Assembly: GCF_014836645.1 (NCBI RefSeq)
Contig: NZ_JACSQM010000003.1
Span: forward strand, 496,001 to 560,000
DNA: 64,000 nt
Origin: Fictibacillus norfolkensis
GTDB taxonomy: Bacteria; Bacillota; Bacilli; Bacillales; Fictibacillaceae
Reading direction: 5' to 3'
In this document: piece by piece, positions 10,103 to 24,754 of the stretch
Layout: each line of letters begins with the position of its first letter
How positions within the stretch are numbered: the first letter of the stretch is position 1
Program-made: the position numbers and the translations under genes
The notes under the pieces: model-generated
What the model saw: the letters and a program-made list of their open reading frames with translations, nothing else
What the model was told of the DNA's origin: nothing
The model's database searches: none

Positions 10103-10209
10103 GCAATCTTGTAATGCTTTGTAGAATTAGAAGGTATTGATCTACGCTACAGGATGTTCGCTTTGTGCGGGGTGTGCGTTAAGCTTCCTAGCTTATTACA
10201 GAATCCGAG

Positions 10210-10326
10210 ATTGGACAGATTAATTGCTGAATTGGACAGATTAAATTCAAGATTGGACAGATTGTGGCCCCAATTGGACAGATTATATAAGCAATTGGAC
10301 AGATTCCCCACTCAAATGGACAGATT
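10210..10326. repeat. Six phased copies of a 12-base core at exactly 21-bp period
   Basis: The core ATTGGACAGATT starts at 10210, 10231, 10252, 10273 and 10294, with a one-mismatch copy (AATGGACAGATT) at 10315. The 9-base spacers differ in sequence but never in length. Read on the plus strand this gives repeating L-D-R-L heptads, but no ribosome binding site or family supports a gene. The rest of the 10103-10464 gap holds only the terminator at 10446. A 21-bp step is two helical turns, as in protein-binding iterons. Confidence 0.85.
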
Positions 10327-10445
10327 CTTATTTTTGAAGGTCATTTAGGGCGCTTAAATCATACGTTCTCCCTCTTGTTACATCTGTATAAGGCAATTTC
10401 AAAGATACTAAAGGCTTGGATGCTTACCTTAAGTACCAATTAAAA

Positions 10446-10486
10446 AACGCAGAGCAGCTTATATTTAGCTGTTCTGCGCTTTTTTT
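10446..10486. terminator. Bidirectional terminator ending the pyr operon and facing rqcH
   Basis: GCGCAGAACAGCT / AGCTGCTCTGCG hairpin with T-runs on both strands (minus TTTTTTAA, plus CTTTTTTTG). It overlaps the stop codon of the methyltransferase gene. It ends the minus-strand pyr transcript and could stop plus-strand transcripts from rqcH. Confidence 0.8.
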
Positions 10487-11133
10487 GCTTTGCTGATAAT
10501 CGCAAGGCCATCTAATACTTCTTGATGTTGCACATCAGTAAAATCCAGGTTGTGGAGTAATTCTGTCATTTCATCTGTTGAATAGCGATGTCTTCTCGTA
10601 CTCACATTAGACCATTTTAATAGGGCTGTCCGTTCGAACCCTGAGATATCATTTTCCTTTGCGTAAGAAGCAGCGTTTTCTTGACTCATTTTTCCGCTTG
10701 GGTTCAGCATGACGATTTGACCATCATCTTTTAGAACGCGATGAACCTCATTGATACCTTTAGCTGGATCAGGCAATAAAAACATTACACAAGTTGAAAG
10801 AGCGAGATGAAACGACTGATCCTGAAAAGGAAGATTTTCTGCATCCGCAACAATAAACTCACTTTTGCCACTTAACTCGTGATAAAAGAACTGCTGAATA
10901 CTAGCCTTGACCATCTCCGAAGACAGATCCACGCCGACAAGCCTATTCGCTTCCTCGGCTCCACGCAACAGCAATCTTCCCGTTCCGCATCCCACATCTA
11001 GAACGTCTTTTTCAATCCATGAACCTGTTACTTCTTTTAAACGATCATGAACTTTCTTCAGCCAAGTCGTCCTTGCCATGCTGTCAAAAAAGGAAACAAG
11101 TTCATCAAATTCTTCACCGTTCATTTTTCTCAA
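10465..11133 (-). CDS. Class I SAM-dependent methyltransferase, last gene of the pyr operon
   Basis: About 222 aa with a Rossmann-type methyltransferase fold. Motif I is VLDVGCGTGRLL near residue 45; a motif II/III region (EFIVADAENLPFQDQSFHL) and a post-motif region (VLKDDGQIVMLNP) follow. The substrate cannot be told; the family includes UbiE-like and small-molecule methylases. The best start is TTG 11133, eight bases after AAAGGAG; ATG 11124 is the alternative. It lies 22 bp after pyrE with no terminator between, so it should be co-transcribed and controlled by PyrR. B. subtilis has cysH at this place. Confidence 0.85.
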   Translation of the reverse strand: MRKMNGEEFDELVSFFDSMARTTWLKKVHDRLKEVTGSWIEKDVLDVGCGTGRLLLRGAEEANRLVGVDLSSEMVKASIQQFFYHELSGKSEFIVADAENLPFQDQSFHLALSTCVMFLLPDPAKGINEVHRVLKDDGQIVMLNPSGKMSQENAASYAKENDISGFERTALLKWSNVSTRRHRYSTDEMTELLHNLDFTDVQHQEVLDGLAIISKAKKAQNS

Positions 11134-11762
11134 AATGTATTCTCCTTTAAGAAAACTATTTGGAAAAAGAGGCAACTCCCCAATGTTCTGGGTCTTGTTG
11201 CCATTCTTTTAATAAAGAAAGCCCTTGGTCACTTATCTTTCCGCTTTCTTGTGCTTCCTCTATTAATGTACTAAAGTTTGTTACGGTTTGAAAAGAAATA
11301 TCCAACTCACCGAGTGCTACATCCGCCTTTTTCAGACCATAACTAAAGATGGCTACAACACCGAGCACTTCAACCCCTGCTTCACGAAGAGCAAGTACCG
11401 ATTGAATAGAGCTTTTGCCGGTTGAGATCAGATCTTCAACCACTACTGCCTTCTTGCTTTTATTCGTTAACCCTTCGATCTGATTCGTTTTTCCATGAGC
11501 TTTCGCACTCGATCTTACGTAACACATCGGTAATTCCATCTGATCAGCTACGAAGGCTGCATGAGGAATACCTGCTGTTGCGGTTCCGGCGATAAGATCA
11601 GCCTCCGGATAATGTTTTTGAATCAGCTCTGAAAGCTCCCCAGCTACTTGTTTACGAATCATTGGATACGCTATAATCAAGCGATTATCGCAATAAATGG
11701 GAGATTTCATTCCAGAAGACCATGTGTATGGATGTTCAGGCGACAAAGTTACGGCTTCAATG

Positions 11763-14171
<2,409 letters not shown>

Positions 14172-14175
<4 letters not shown>

Positions 14176-17100
14176 ACGAGCACCTTGTCTTTTTTTGTGA
14201 ATGCTGAAAGTGCGTGTGCTGAGAATGAGATAGATTCAAGTACTTCTAATAGAGCGACTGAAGTATCTAAGTTTGTCAAACATACGACTCCGTTCTCTGC
14301 ACATTCTCTTCGAATGCGGAATCCGTCTCTCGCCGGAATCTTCCCTTTTGTTAACGTGTTCACTACAAATTGCGCTTCGTCTTTACGAATAACTTCTAGG
14401 AGATTTCTTCCTTCAGATCCGATCTTGCCAACAACATCGACTGGGATTCCTTCTTTTTCAATGATGCTCGCCGTTCCTTCTGTTGCCATAATCGTGTAGC
14501 CGATCTCGTAAAATCTCTTCACCATCTCTAGTGCTTCTTCTTTGTCTTTATCTGCTACTGTAAAGAGTACTGTTCCGTGTGTTGGGATTTTCATACCTGA
14601 AGCGATCAAGCCTTTGTAGAGTGCTTTTTGAAGATTCTTATCTCTACCCATCACTTCACCCGTTGATTTCATTTCAGGTCCTAAATACGTATCCACTCGG
14701 CGCAGTTTTGCGAACGAGAACACGGGAACCTTGACTGAAACTTCATCTGCTTCTTTCTGATAACCCGTTTCGTATCCTTGACTTGCTAGATTTTCACCTA
14801 GAATAACTTTTGTAGCAACGTTGGCCATCGGTACACCTGTAATTTTGCTTAAGAAAGGTACAGTTCGGCTTGAGCGCGGATTCACTTCAAGCACATACAC
14901 TTCATTCTTGTGCCAAACGAACTGTATGTTCAAGAGACCGATGATCTTTAAACCTTTTGCGATTGAAATCGTTCTGTCAATGATCTTCTGCTTGATCTCT
15001 TCAGGCAGCGTTTGAGGAGGATAGACTGCGATTGAGTCTCCAGAGTGAACACCTGCACGCTCTATATGCTCCATCATTCCTGGGATGAAAACATCTTTTC
15101 CGTCTGAGATCGCATCAACTTCGATCTCTTTTCCTTCAAGATATCGATCGACTAATACCGGATGATCAGGATTTACTCTAGCAGCGTTCTCCATATACTG
15201 AAGAAGTTCGTTTTCTTGGTACACGATCTCCATTGCTCTTCCACCAAGCACATATGATGGTCGAACGAGAACAGGATATCCGATTGAATTTGCGATGGTC
15301 ACCGCATCCTTAACGGAGAAAGCCGTTTTCCCAGCCGGTTGCGGAATCTCTAATTGTTTCATCACTTGTTCAAATCGCTCTCTGTCTTCAGCTAAGTCCA
15401 TGCTGTCTAGTGATGTACCGAGAATCTTAATTCCTCTTCTTTCAAGCTCTTCTGATAAGTTGATCGCTGTTTGTCCACCGAATTGCACGATAACACCTTC
15501 TGGCTTCTCATGGTCGATCACATGCATAACATCTTCTACCGTTAGCGGTTCAAAATAAAGCTTGTCTGACATGCTAAAGTCTGTAGAAACCGTTTCTGGA
15601 TTATTATTGATGATGATCGCTTCATACCCTGCTTCCTGAATCGCCCACACTGTATGAACGGTCGCATAATCAAACTCAATGCCTTGTCCGATTCGAATCG
15701 GACCAGATCCTAAAACGACCACACTCTTTTTGTCTGTGATGATGGATTCATCTTCTTCTGCATACGTTCCATAATAATAAGGAGTCGCTGACTCAAACTC
15801 AGCAGCACACGTGTCTACCATTTTGAAAACAGGCTTAATTCTCTCGTTCAAACGGAACTGATACAGATCATACTCGTCCATTTCCCAAGCTTGTGCAATC
15901 CAACGATCGCTGAATCCTTTTTCTTTTGCTTTCTTTAAAATGACGGCATCTTTCTTACGTTCTTTTACTCGTTTCTCTAAAAGAATGATGCCGTGAAGCT
16001 TTTCTAAGAAGAAATAATCAATCTTTGTCCATTCGTGTATCTGTTCTACTGTAATTCCCATTCTTAGGGCTTCAGCGATATAGAACAGCCTTTCATCATC
16101 AGCTCTCAAGATTTTTTCTTGTATATCAGATTCTGTTAAGTTTTTCTCTTTCACATCAAGGTGGAAAGCTGAAATTTCAAGAGATCGTACTGCTTTTAAA
16201 AGGGACTCTTCAAAGTTACGGCCGATCGCCATCACTTCTCCTGTTGCTTTCATCTGTGTTCCAAGTTTGCGGTTCGCGCCTTCGAACTTATCAAATGGCC
16301 ATCTTGGAATCTTTGAAACGATATAATCTAGTGCTGGCTCGAAACATGCATAAGTAGTTCCCGTCACTGGGTTTTTGATTTCATCAAGTGTGTAGCCGAC
16401 TGCGATCTTTGCGGCTAACTTCGCGATTGGATACCCTGTTGCTTTAGAAGCGAGAGCAGACGAACGGCTTACACGTGGATTTACTTCGATCACATAATAT
16501 TGAGAGCTTTCAGGATCTAAAGCTAGCTGTACGTTACAGCCTCCTTCAATTTTTAGAGCTCTTATAATTTTTAAGGACGCGTTTCGTAAGAGCTGATAAT
16601 CTCTATCCGTAAGCGTTTGACTCGGTGCTACGACAATCGAGTCTCCTGTGTGAATTCCTACCGGGTCGATGTTTTCCATGTTACAAACAACGATTGCCGT
16701 GTCGTTCTTGTCTCGCATCACTTCATATTCGATCTCTTTGAATCCTGCGATACTTTTTTCGATCAATACTTGTCCTACAGGACTCGCGTGTAAACCAGAT
16801 GGCGTGATCTCTAAGAACTCTTCTTCATTTGTTACGATTCCGCCACCTGTTCCACCAAGTGTAAACGCAGGACGGATGATCACCGGATAGCCGTTCTCAG
16901 CAACGAATGCTCTTGCTTCTTCCATATTATGAACGATCGCGCTCTCAGGAACCGGCTCGTTCAGCTTTCTCATCAGCTCTCTAAATAAATCACGATCTTC
17001 TGCTTGTTGAATGGAAGGAAGTTTTGTACCTAATAATTCCACTTTGTATTCGTCTAGAACGCCTGAGTTAAAAAGTTCAACCGCTAGATTCAGACCTGTC

Positions 17101-17378
17101 TGGCCACCTAATGTTGCTAGCAGTCCATCAGGACGTTCTTGACGTATGATACGAGATACAAACTCTAGAGTTAGAGGTTCGATATACACTTTATCCGCCA
17201 TATTTGGATCTGTCATGATCGTAGCAGGATTAGAGTTTACTAGTACAACTTCATACCCTTCTTCTTTTAAAGCTTGGCAAGCCTGTGTACCCGCATAGTC
17301 AAATTCTGCAGCTTGTCCAATTACGATCGGTCCAGAACCAATCACTAGAATTTTTCGGATGTCATGTCGTTTAGGCAT
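14172..17378 (-). CDS. pyrAB: Carbamoyl phosphate synthase, pyrimidine-specific large subunit
   Basis: Makes carbamoyl phosphate from bicarbonate, ammonia and two ATP. 1068 aa in two homologous halves, each an ATP-grasp unit (first [19 protein letters not shown], second [19 protein letters not shown] from about residue 555). A C-terminal allosteric domain (from about 930) normally binds regulators such as UMP or PRPP. Overlaps pyrAA by 8 bp and pyrK by 4 bp. Confidence 0.97.
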
Positions 17379-18464
17379 ATTGCATCAAACCTTCTTTCTT
17401 CGTTGTTTTTATCATGTTCAAGAAGTCATCAAAGATCGGATTCGAGTCTTGTGGTCCTGGTGAAGCTTCAGGATGATACTGAATTGAAAACGCTGGTTTT
17501 ACTTTATGTTTCAATCCTTCTACTGTTCCATCATTTACGGCTTGGTGTGTTAGAACGAGCTCTGAATTCTTTAGAGACTCTTCTGTTACGGCATAACCAT
17601 GGTTTTGTGAAGTCAGCGCAATCTTACCAGTCTCAAGATCTTTAACCGGATGGTTAGAACCTCGGTGTCCGAACTTCAGCTTTTCGGTATCAGCACCGGT
17701 TGCCAGAGCTAATAGCTGATGCCCTAAACAGATTCCTAAGATTGGAATATTATTTTTTAAAAGCTCTTGAATCATCGTTATTCCTGAGTGTACATCTTTT
17801 GGATCCCCAGGTCCGTTACTCAAAAGTACACCATCAGGCTGAAGGCGTATAATATCAGCTGCAGATGTGTTATGTGGAACAACGATCACATCACATAATC
17901 TTCTAGAAAGCTCCCTTAACATTCCGCTTTTCACTCCAAAATCTACGACGACTACTCGATAACCGCTGTTCGGTAAGTGATATGGTGTTTTTGTTGATAC
18001 TTTTGTAACTTGATTGGTAATTCTTTCTTCTGCATTCAAGTTCTTTATCACTTCTTCAGCATTTTCAATAGAATTTGTCATTCTACCTTTTAGCGTTCCG
18101 TGCTGTCGAATTTTTCTTGTAAGTTTGCGTGTATCAATTCCATATAAACCTGGAATATCTTTTGCTGTCAGCCAGCTGCTTAAAGACTGCATGCCTTCAT
18201 GATGATTGGGAAACTCAGCATGTTCATTCACAATGATTCCGCTCGTTGCAGGACGGATCGATTCATAATCTGACCGGTTGATTCCGTAGTTCCCAACTAG
18301 CGGATACGTAAAGCAGATAATTTGATCACAGTATGAAGGATCAGTCATTACTTCTTGATATCCTGTCATACTTGTTGTGAATACTACCTCACCACTCGAT
18401 TCACGTTGTGAACCAAAAGCCAATCCGTTAAAAATCGTTCCATCTTCTAAAATTAAGTAGCGTT

Positions 18465-18468
<4 letters not shown>
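17371..18468 (-). CDS. pyrAA: Carbamoyl phosphate synthase, pyrimidine-specific small subunit
   Basis: Glutaminase subunit that feeds ammonia to PyrAB. 365 aa. The class I amidotransferase domain has the nucleophile in [11 protein letters not shown] and the partner His/Glu in [12 protein letters not shown] chose ATG 18468 ([11 protein letters not shown]), as in relatives; the reading frame continues 20 codons upstream into pyrC. Overlaps pyrC by 4 bp. Confidence 0.96.
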
Positions 18469-20760
<2,292 letters not shown>

Positions 20761-20779
20761 TACTTAGTTAAAAGGTGTT

Positions 20780-22099
20780 TTATGCGGCTGTGTTGTTATC
20801 GTTTGTTTTGAACATTTTGTTTATCAGATCTTTGTCATCCTCTTGTCCTGGGAGCACCAGATTTAACACGATACCGATAAGCGTTGCTAATGCCATTCCA
20901 GCAATTTCAAAGTTCGCATTAATCTTTAATGCTGCTCCCCCTATACCTGTTACTAAGATTACGGATGAGATGATTAAGTTTCTCTTGTTTCCAAAATCGA
21001 TATTGTTGTCTATTAACATTCGTAAACCTGATGATGCGATGATTCCGAATAATAGGATGGATACTCCGCCCATAACCGCTGTTGGAATCGTACTGATCAG
21101 TGCTGTTACTTTTCCAGAGAATCCGAACAGAATGGCCGTTACTGCTGCCCCACCGATCACGAAGACCGAATAGACGCGCGTTATTGCTAACACTCCTATA
21201 TTTTCACCATACGTTGTTACGGGAGGTCCTCCGATTAATGAACCGATGATTACTCCCATTCCATCACCTAAGATCGAACGATGAAGACCTGGTTTTTCAA
21301 TAAAGTTTCGACCGACTACTTTTGAAAGCACGAGCTGATGTCCGATATGTTCTGCTATCGTAACCGCAGCCACTGGCATCATGATTATGGCGATGCTCCA
21401 CGTAAAGTCAGGTGTATAGTTAACAAAAGGTACGAAGAAATCTGGAGCTTGAATCCATTTCGCTTCTGCTACTTTTGAAAAATCTACCATTCCTCTGAAG
21501 TATGCAAACGTAAAGCCTGCTATGATTCCGATCAGAATCGGTATGATTCCTAAAATTCCTCTGAAGAAGATTGAACACACAATCGTTACTCCTAGAGTAA
21601 ATAATGCTACTGTAAAGTGCATCAAGCTATATTTTTCTGTTGCCGGATCGTTCATCGCCATACCCACTGCTACGTTTGCTAATCCTAAACCGATTACGAT
21701 GATAACCGGACCGACTACTACAGGTGGTAAAACTCTCATCAGCCATTTAAAACCGAATCCTTTGATAAAAAGAGCTACAACTCCGTAGACTAAACCCGCT
21801 AAAAAGCTTCCTAGCATGGCTGCTTCTGGTCCTCCAAAAGCTTTTACCGTTAAGATCGGTGTAATAAAGGCAAAACTTGATCCAAGATAAGCAGGAATTT
21901 GCCCTTTTGTTACTAAAAGATAAGCCAGCGTAGCAAGTCCACTTGATACGAGTGCCACACCTGGGTGAAGACCCACTAAGAATGGTACTAGCACTGTAGC
22001 ACCAAACATGGCAAATAAGTGCTGTAAACTCAACGTTAACCACTGAACCGGTGATGGTTTATCATGTACATCTAAAATCGCTTTTGTCTGGTTTTCCAT
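20780..22099 (-). CDS. pyrP: Uracil permease
   Basis: Proton-uracil symporter of the NCS2/UraA family in the cytoplasmic membrane. 439 aa with about 14 hydrophobic segments. Family motifs seen are LQHLFAMFGATVLVP (helix 1), GSSFAFI (about residue 75, substrate region), and TIAEHIGHQ with the functional Glu/His. I chose ATG 22099 (MENQTK) behind AGGAGG; the open frame continues upstream through the attenuator. Lies between attenuators 2 and 3. Confidence 0.95.
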   Translation of the reverse strand: MENQTKAILDVHDKPSPVQWLTLSLQHLFAMFGATVLVPFLVGLHPGVALVSSGLATLAYLLVTKGQIPAYLGSSFAFITPILTVKAFGGPEAAMLGSFLAGLVYGVVALFIKGFGFKWLMRVLPPVVVGPVIIVIGLGLANVAVGMAMNDPATEKYSLMHFTVALFTLGVTIVCSIFFRGILGIIPILIGIIAGFTFAYFRGMVDFSKVAEAKWIQAPDFFVPFVNYTPDFTWSIAIIMMPVAAVTIAEHIGHQLVLSKVVGRNFIEKPGLHRSILGDGMGVIIGSLIGGPPVTTYGENIGVLAITRVYSVFVIGGAAVTAILFGFSGKVTALISTIPTAVMGGVSILLFGIIASSGLRMLIDNNIDFGNKRNLIISSVILVTGIGGAALKINANFEIAGMALATLIGIVLNLVLPGQEDDKDLINKMFKTNDNNTAA

Positions 22100-22165
22100 A
22101 TTATTGACCTCCTGATTGGTAACACTTATTTTTGCAAAGGATGTAGAGTTTTCAGCTCTTTGCAA

Positions 22166-22275
22166 TAAAAAAACCTCTTCTGCTTTTTGCAAAAGAGGCC
22201 GCGGAGGCACAAGTGTACACGGGATCGTGCCACTTGAACAATACCTCCCTTGCCAGCCTCTCTGGACTGAATTTA
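22166..22275 (-). promoter_or_regulatory. Second pyr attenuator (pyrR-pyrP)
   Basis: PyrR-binding loop TCAGTCCAGAGAGGCTGGCA (complement of 22251-22270), close to the known consensus, followed by a terminator hairpin CCTCTT/AAGAGG (22174-22198) and a T-run. PyrR with UMP should favour termination before pyrP. Confidence 0.9.
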
Positions 22276-22285
22276 AAGGGACTTA

Positions 22286-22828
<543 letters not shown>

Positions 22829-22872
22829 CTAACCCTCCCTTTAAAACTTGTTGCCTTTAACCGTTAATTCCA

Positions 22873-22975
22873 AAAAAAAATCCTCCCGTCACGCATGACG
22901 AGAGGATAGAGAAATCCTAAAAAGAATTCTCATGAAAAACGTTTCCTTCTCAGCCTCACGGGACTAAAGTTAAAG
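22873..22975 (-). promoter_or_regulatory. First pyr attenuator (pyrR leader)
   Basis: PyrR site AGTCCCGTGAGGCTG (complement of 22951-22965) matches the consensus AGTCCNGNGAGGCT. The terminator hairpin ATCCTCTCGTCATGCGTGACGGGAGGAT is followed by nine T. Standard PyrR/UMP-controlled termination before pyrR. Confidence 0.92.
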
Positions 22976-22994
22976 GACTATTTAAGTTACATTG

Positions 22995-23023
22995 ATTATG
23001 ACAAACCCTTAAACGTTTGTCAA
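22995..23023 (-). promoter_or_regulatory. SigA promoter of the pyr operon
   Basis: TTGACA (23018-23023), 17-bp spacer, CATAAT (22995-23000). The -35 overlaps the rluD stop codon. It lies at the right distance before the first PyrR site. Confidence 0.85.
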
Positions 23024-23934
23024 CTTCTTTTCTCTAACAGATCTAGTAGTTCATTCATATCCGCAGGAATTTCTCGTTCGAATTCCATATATTCACCCGT
23101 GCTAGGATGATCAAACCCTAAAGTTTGTGCATGAAGCGCTTGACCTTCAATCTGCAGTGTCTTTGAAGGACCATACTTCGGATCTCCGGCTAATGGGAAT
23201 CCAATATATTTCATATGAACACGAATTTGGTGTGTACGTCCTGTTTCTAGCTGACATTCCACAAACGTGTAATTCGTAAACCGTTTGATCACATTAAAAT
23301 GAGTAACAGCATCTCGGCTGTTTTCATCGGTTACGGTCATTTTTTGACGATCACTCTTGTCTCTTCCGATTGGAGCATCAATCGTACCTTGGTCATGTGG
23401 CATCACTCCATGAACGATCGCTTTATAAACACGAGTTGTTGTTTTTGCTTTAAGTTGATCAACGAGAGATTCATGAGCCTTATCGTTTTTTGCGACCATT
23501 AGTAATCCAGATGTATCTTTATCGATACGGTGAACAATTCCTGGACGAAGTACACCATTGATTCCAGATAGATCTTTGCAGTGTGCCATAAGACCGTTTA
23601 CTAGAGTTCCGCTATAATGCCCAGGTGCCGGGTGAACAACCATCCCGCGTGGCTTATTTACTACAAGTACATCGGAATCTTCATACACGATATCCAGATT
23701 CATCTCTTCTGGTACAACATCTAATACTTCTGGTTCTGGAATTTCAATCTCGATGACATCTCCAGCTGTACATTTATAATTAGACTTTACAGGTTTTCCT
23801 TCTAACAACACAATCTTATCTTTGATCCAGTTTTGAATCTGAGAACGTGACCAATCATCCTGCACATCAGATAAAACTTTATCAATACGGTTTCCTGCTT
23901 GTTCAGGAGTTACCGTATATTCAAATTTGTTCAT
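23020..23934 (-). CDS. rluD: 23S rRNA pseudouridine synthase, RluD family (YlyB)
   Basis: Converts specific uridines in 23S rRNA to pseudouridine. 304 aa: S4 RNA-binding domain (about 13-75) and RsuA/RluD catalytic domain. The catalytic Asp is D138 in HRIDKDTSG. Overlaps the 3' end of lspA by 14 bp, so it is coupled to it. The lspA-rluD-pyrR order is that of B. subtilis. Confidence 0.93.
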   Translation of the reverse strand: MNKFEYTVTPEQAGNRIDKVLSDVQDDWSRSQIQNWIKDKIVLLEGKPVKSNYKCTAGDVIEIEIPEPEVLDVVPEEMNLDIVYEDSDVLVVNKPRGMVVHPAPGHYSGTLVNGLMAHCKDLSGINGVLRPGIVHRIDKDTSGLLMVAKNDKAHESLVDQLKAKTTTRVYKAIVHGVMPHDQGTIDAPIGRDKSDRQKMTVTDENSRDAVTHFNVIKRFTNYTFVECQLETGRTHQIRVHMKYIGFPLAGDPKYGPSKTLQIEGQALHAQTLGFDHPSTGEYMEFEREIPADMNELLDLLEKRS

Positions 23935-24391
23935 TTTCTGGCTCCTTCTTTTTGCTTTCCATAAAACTTTGAATAAAAATCAAACCAACACCTACTACGA
24001 GTGCTGAGTCGGCTACATTAAAAATCGGGAAGTCATAGCTGCCGATGTAAACATTCAGAAAATCAACAACTTCTCCGCGAAGCAAACGATCGATAAAATT
24101 ACCAACAGCTCCCCCTAATACTAGTGCAAGCGCCGTTTTAAGGAGTGTATCATGTGCGTGTTTTTGTAGGTAATAAACAACTGCACCCACAACAATAACG
24201 GTAATAATGATAAAAAAGTATCGCTGATCTTGGAGAATACCAAATGCGGCTCCCCTGTTTCGGTGAGAGGTTATGTAGAATACTTGATCAATAACAGGAA
24301 TAGATTGCCCTAATTCCATATTCTTTACGATTAGCCACTTTGTCACTTGGTCGATTACCAAGATGAGCAAAGCTACAAGATAATAAAACAA
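23921..24391 (-). CDS. lspA: Lipoprotein signal peptidase (signal peptidase II)
   Basis: Aspartic membrane protease that cuts lipoprotein signal peptides. 156 aa with four hydrophobic segments. Catalytic Asp residues are in [10 protein letters not shown] and [12 protein letters not shown] chose TTG 24391, seven bases after GGAGG, because it gives the usual family length and starts at the first membrane helix; the frame is open 37 codons further upstream without support. Confidence 0.92.
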   Translation of the reverse strand: MFYYLVALLILVIDQVTKWLIVKNMELGQSIPVIDQVFYITSHRNRGAAFGILQDQRYFFIIITVIVVGAVVYYLQKHAHDTLLKTALALVLGGAVGNFIDRLLRGEVVDFLNVYIGSYDFPIFNVADSALVVGVGLIFIQSFMESKKKEPENEQI

Positions 24392-24500
24392 TAGAACTCC
24401 TCCGATACAGAAATTAATGTCTTTATGAATTGTAGCACAGCCATCGGACGTTCTACAATTTAATTTGTGCCTGACATCAATGAAGTACACCACAACAAAC

Positions 24501-24526
24501 AAAAATCCCGCAAAAATGCGGGATTA
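24501..24526 (-). terminator. Terminator after ileS
   Basis: ATCCCGC-ATTTTT-GCGGGAT hairpin (24505-24524) followed on the minus strand by TTTTTGTTTG. A repeat element lies between it and the ileS stop. Confidence 0.8.
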
Positions 24527-24542
24527 AACAGTTTGAGTTAAC

Positions 24543-24701
24543 TTTGATGCTCTTGTAAGTAGTTGTTCTCCGTTTCAGGTTGCTTCGCTTTCCGCGGGGC
24601 GACCGGTGAGCCCCTTGACGCTACGCGCCCTTAAGGGTCTCACCTGTCCGCTGTCCCGCAGGAGTCTCGCACCTTACACTCCGATCAACTTTCAAAGAAG
24701 A
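24543..24701 (-). repeat. MITE-like dispersed repeat, copy A (short form)
   Basis: About 130-150 bp with near-inverted ends (plus strand GTTGTTCTCCG...CTCCGATCAAC), internal CTTTCCGCGGGGC...GGTGAGCC and GGTCTCACC...CCCGCAGGAGTCTCGC. Shares these blocks with copies B, C and D. Sits between ileS and its terminator, where B. subtilis has ylyA. No open frame of note. Confidence 0.85.
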
Positions 24702-24754
24702 AAAAAAAAGTACAAAAACTTTTATAGATTTATCTGTTTAAATAACTGATACTT

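Noticed and set aside
10210..10326. CRISPR array
   Set aside because: The constant core is 12 bases and spacers are 9 bases, far too short, and no cas genes are nearby.
10154..10348. 64-aa plus-strand frame with L-D-R-L heptads
   Set aside because: It comes from the 21-bp repeat array, has no ribosome binding site near its ATG, and no protein family is recognised. Listed as a repeat instead.
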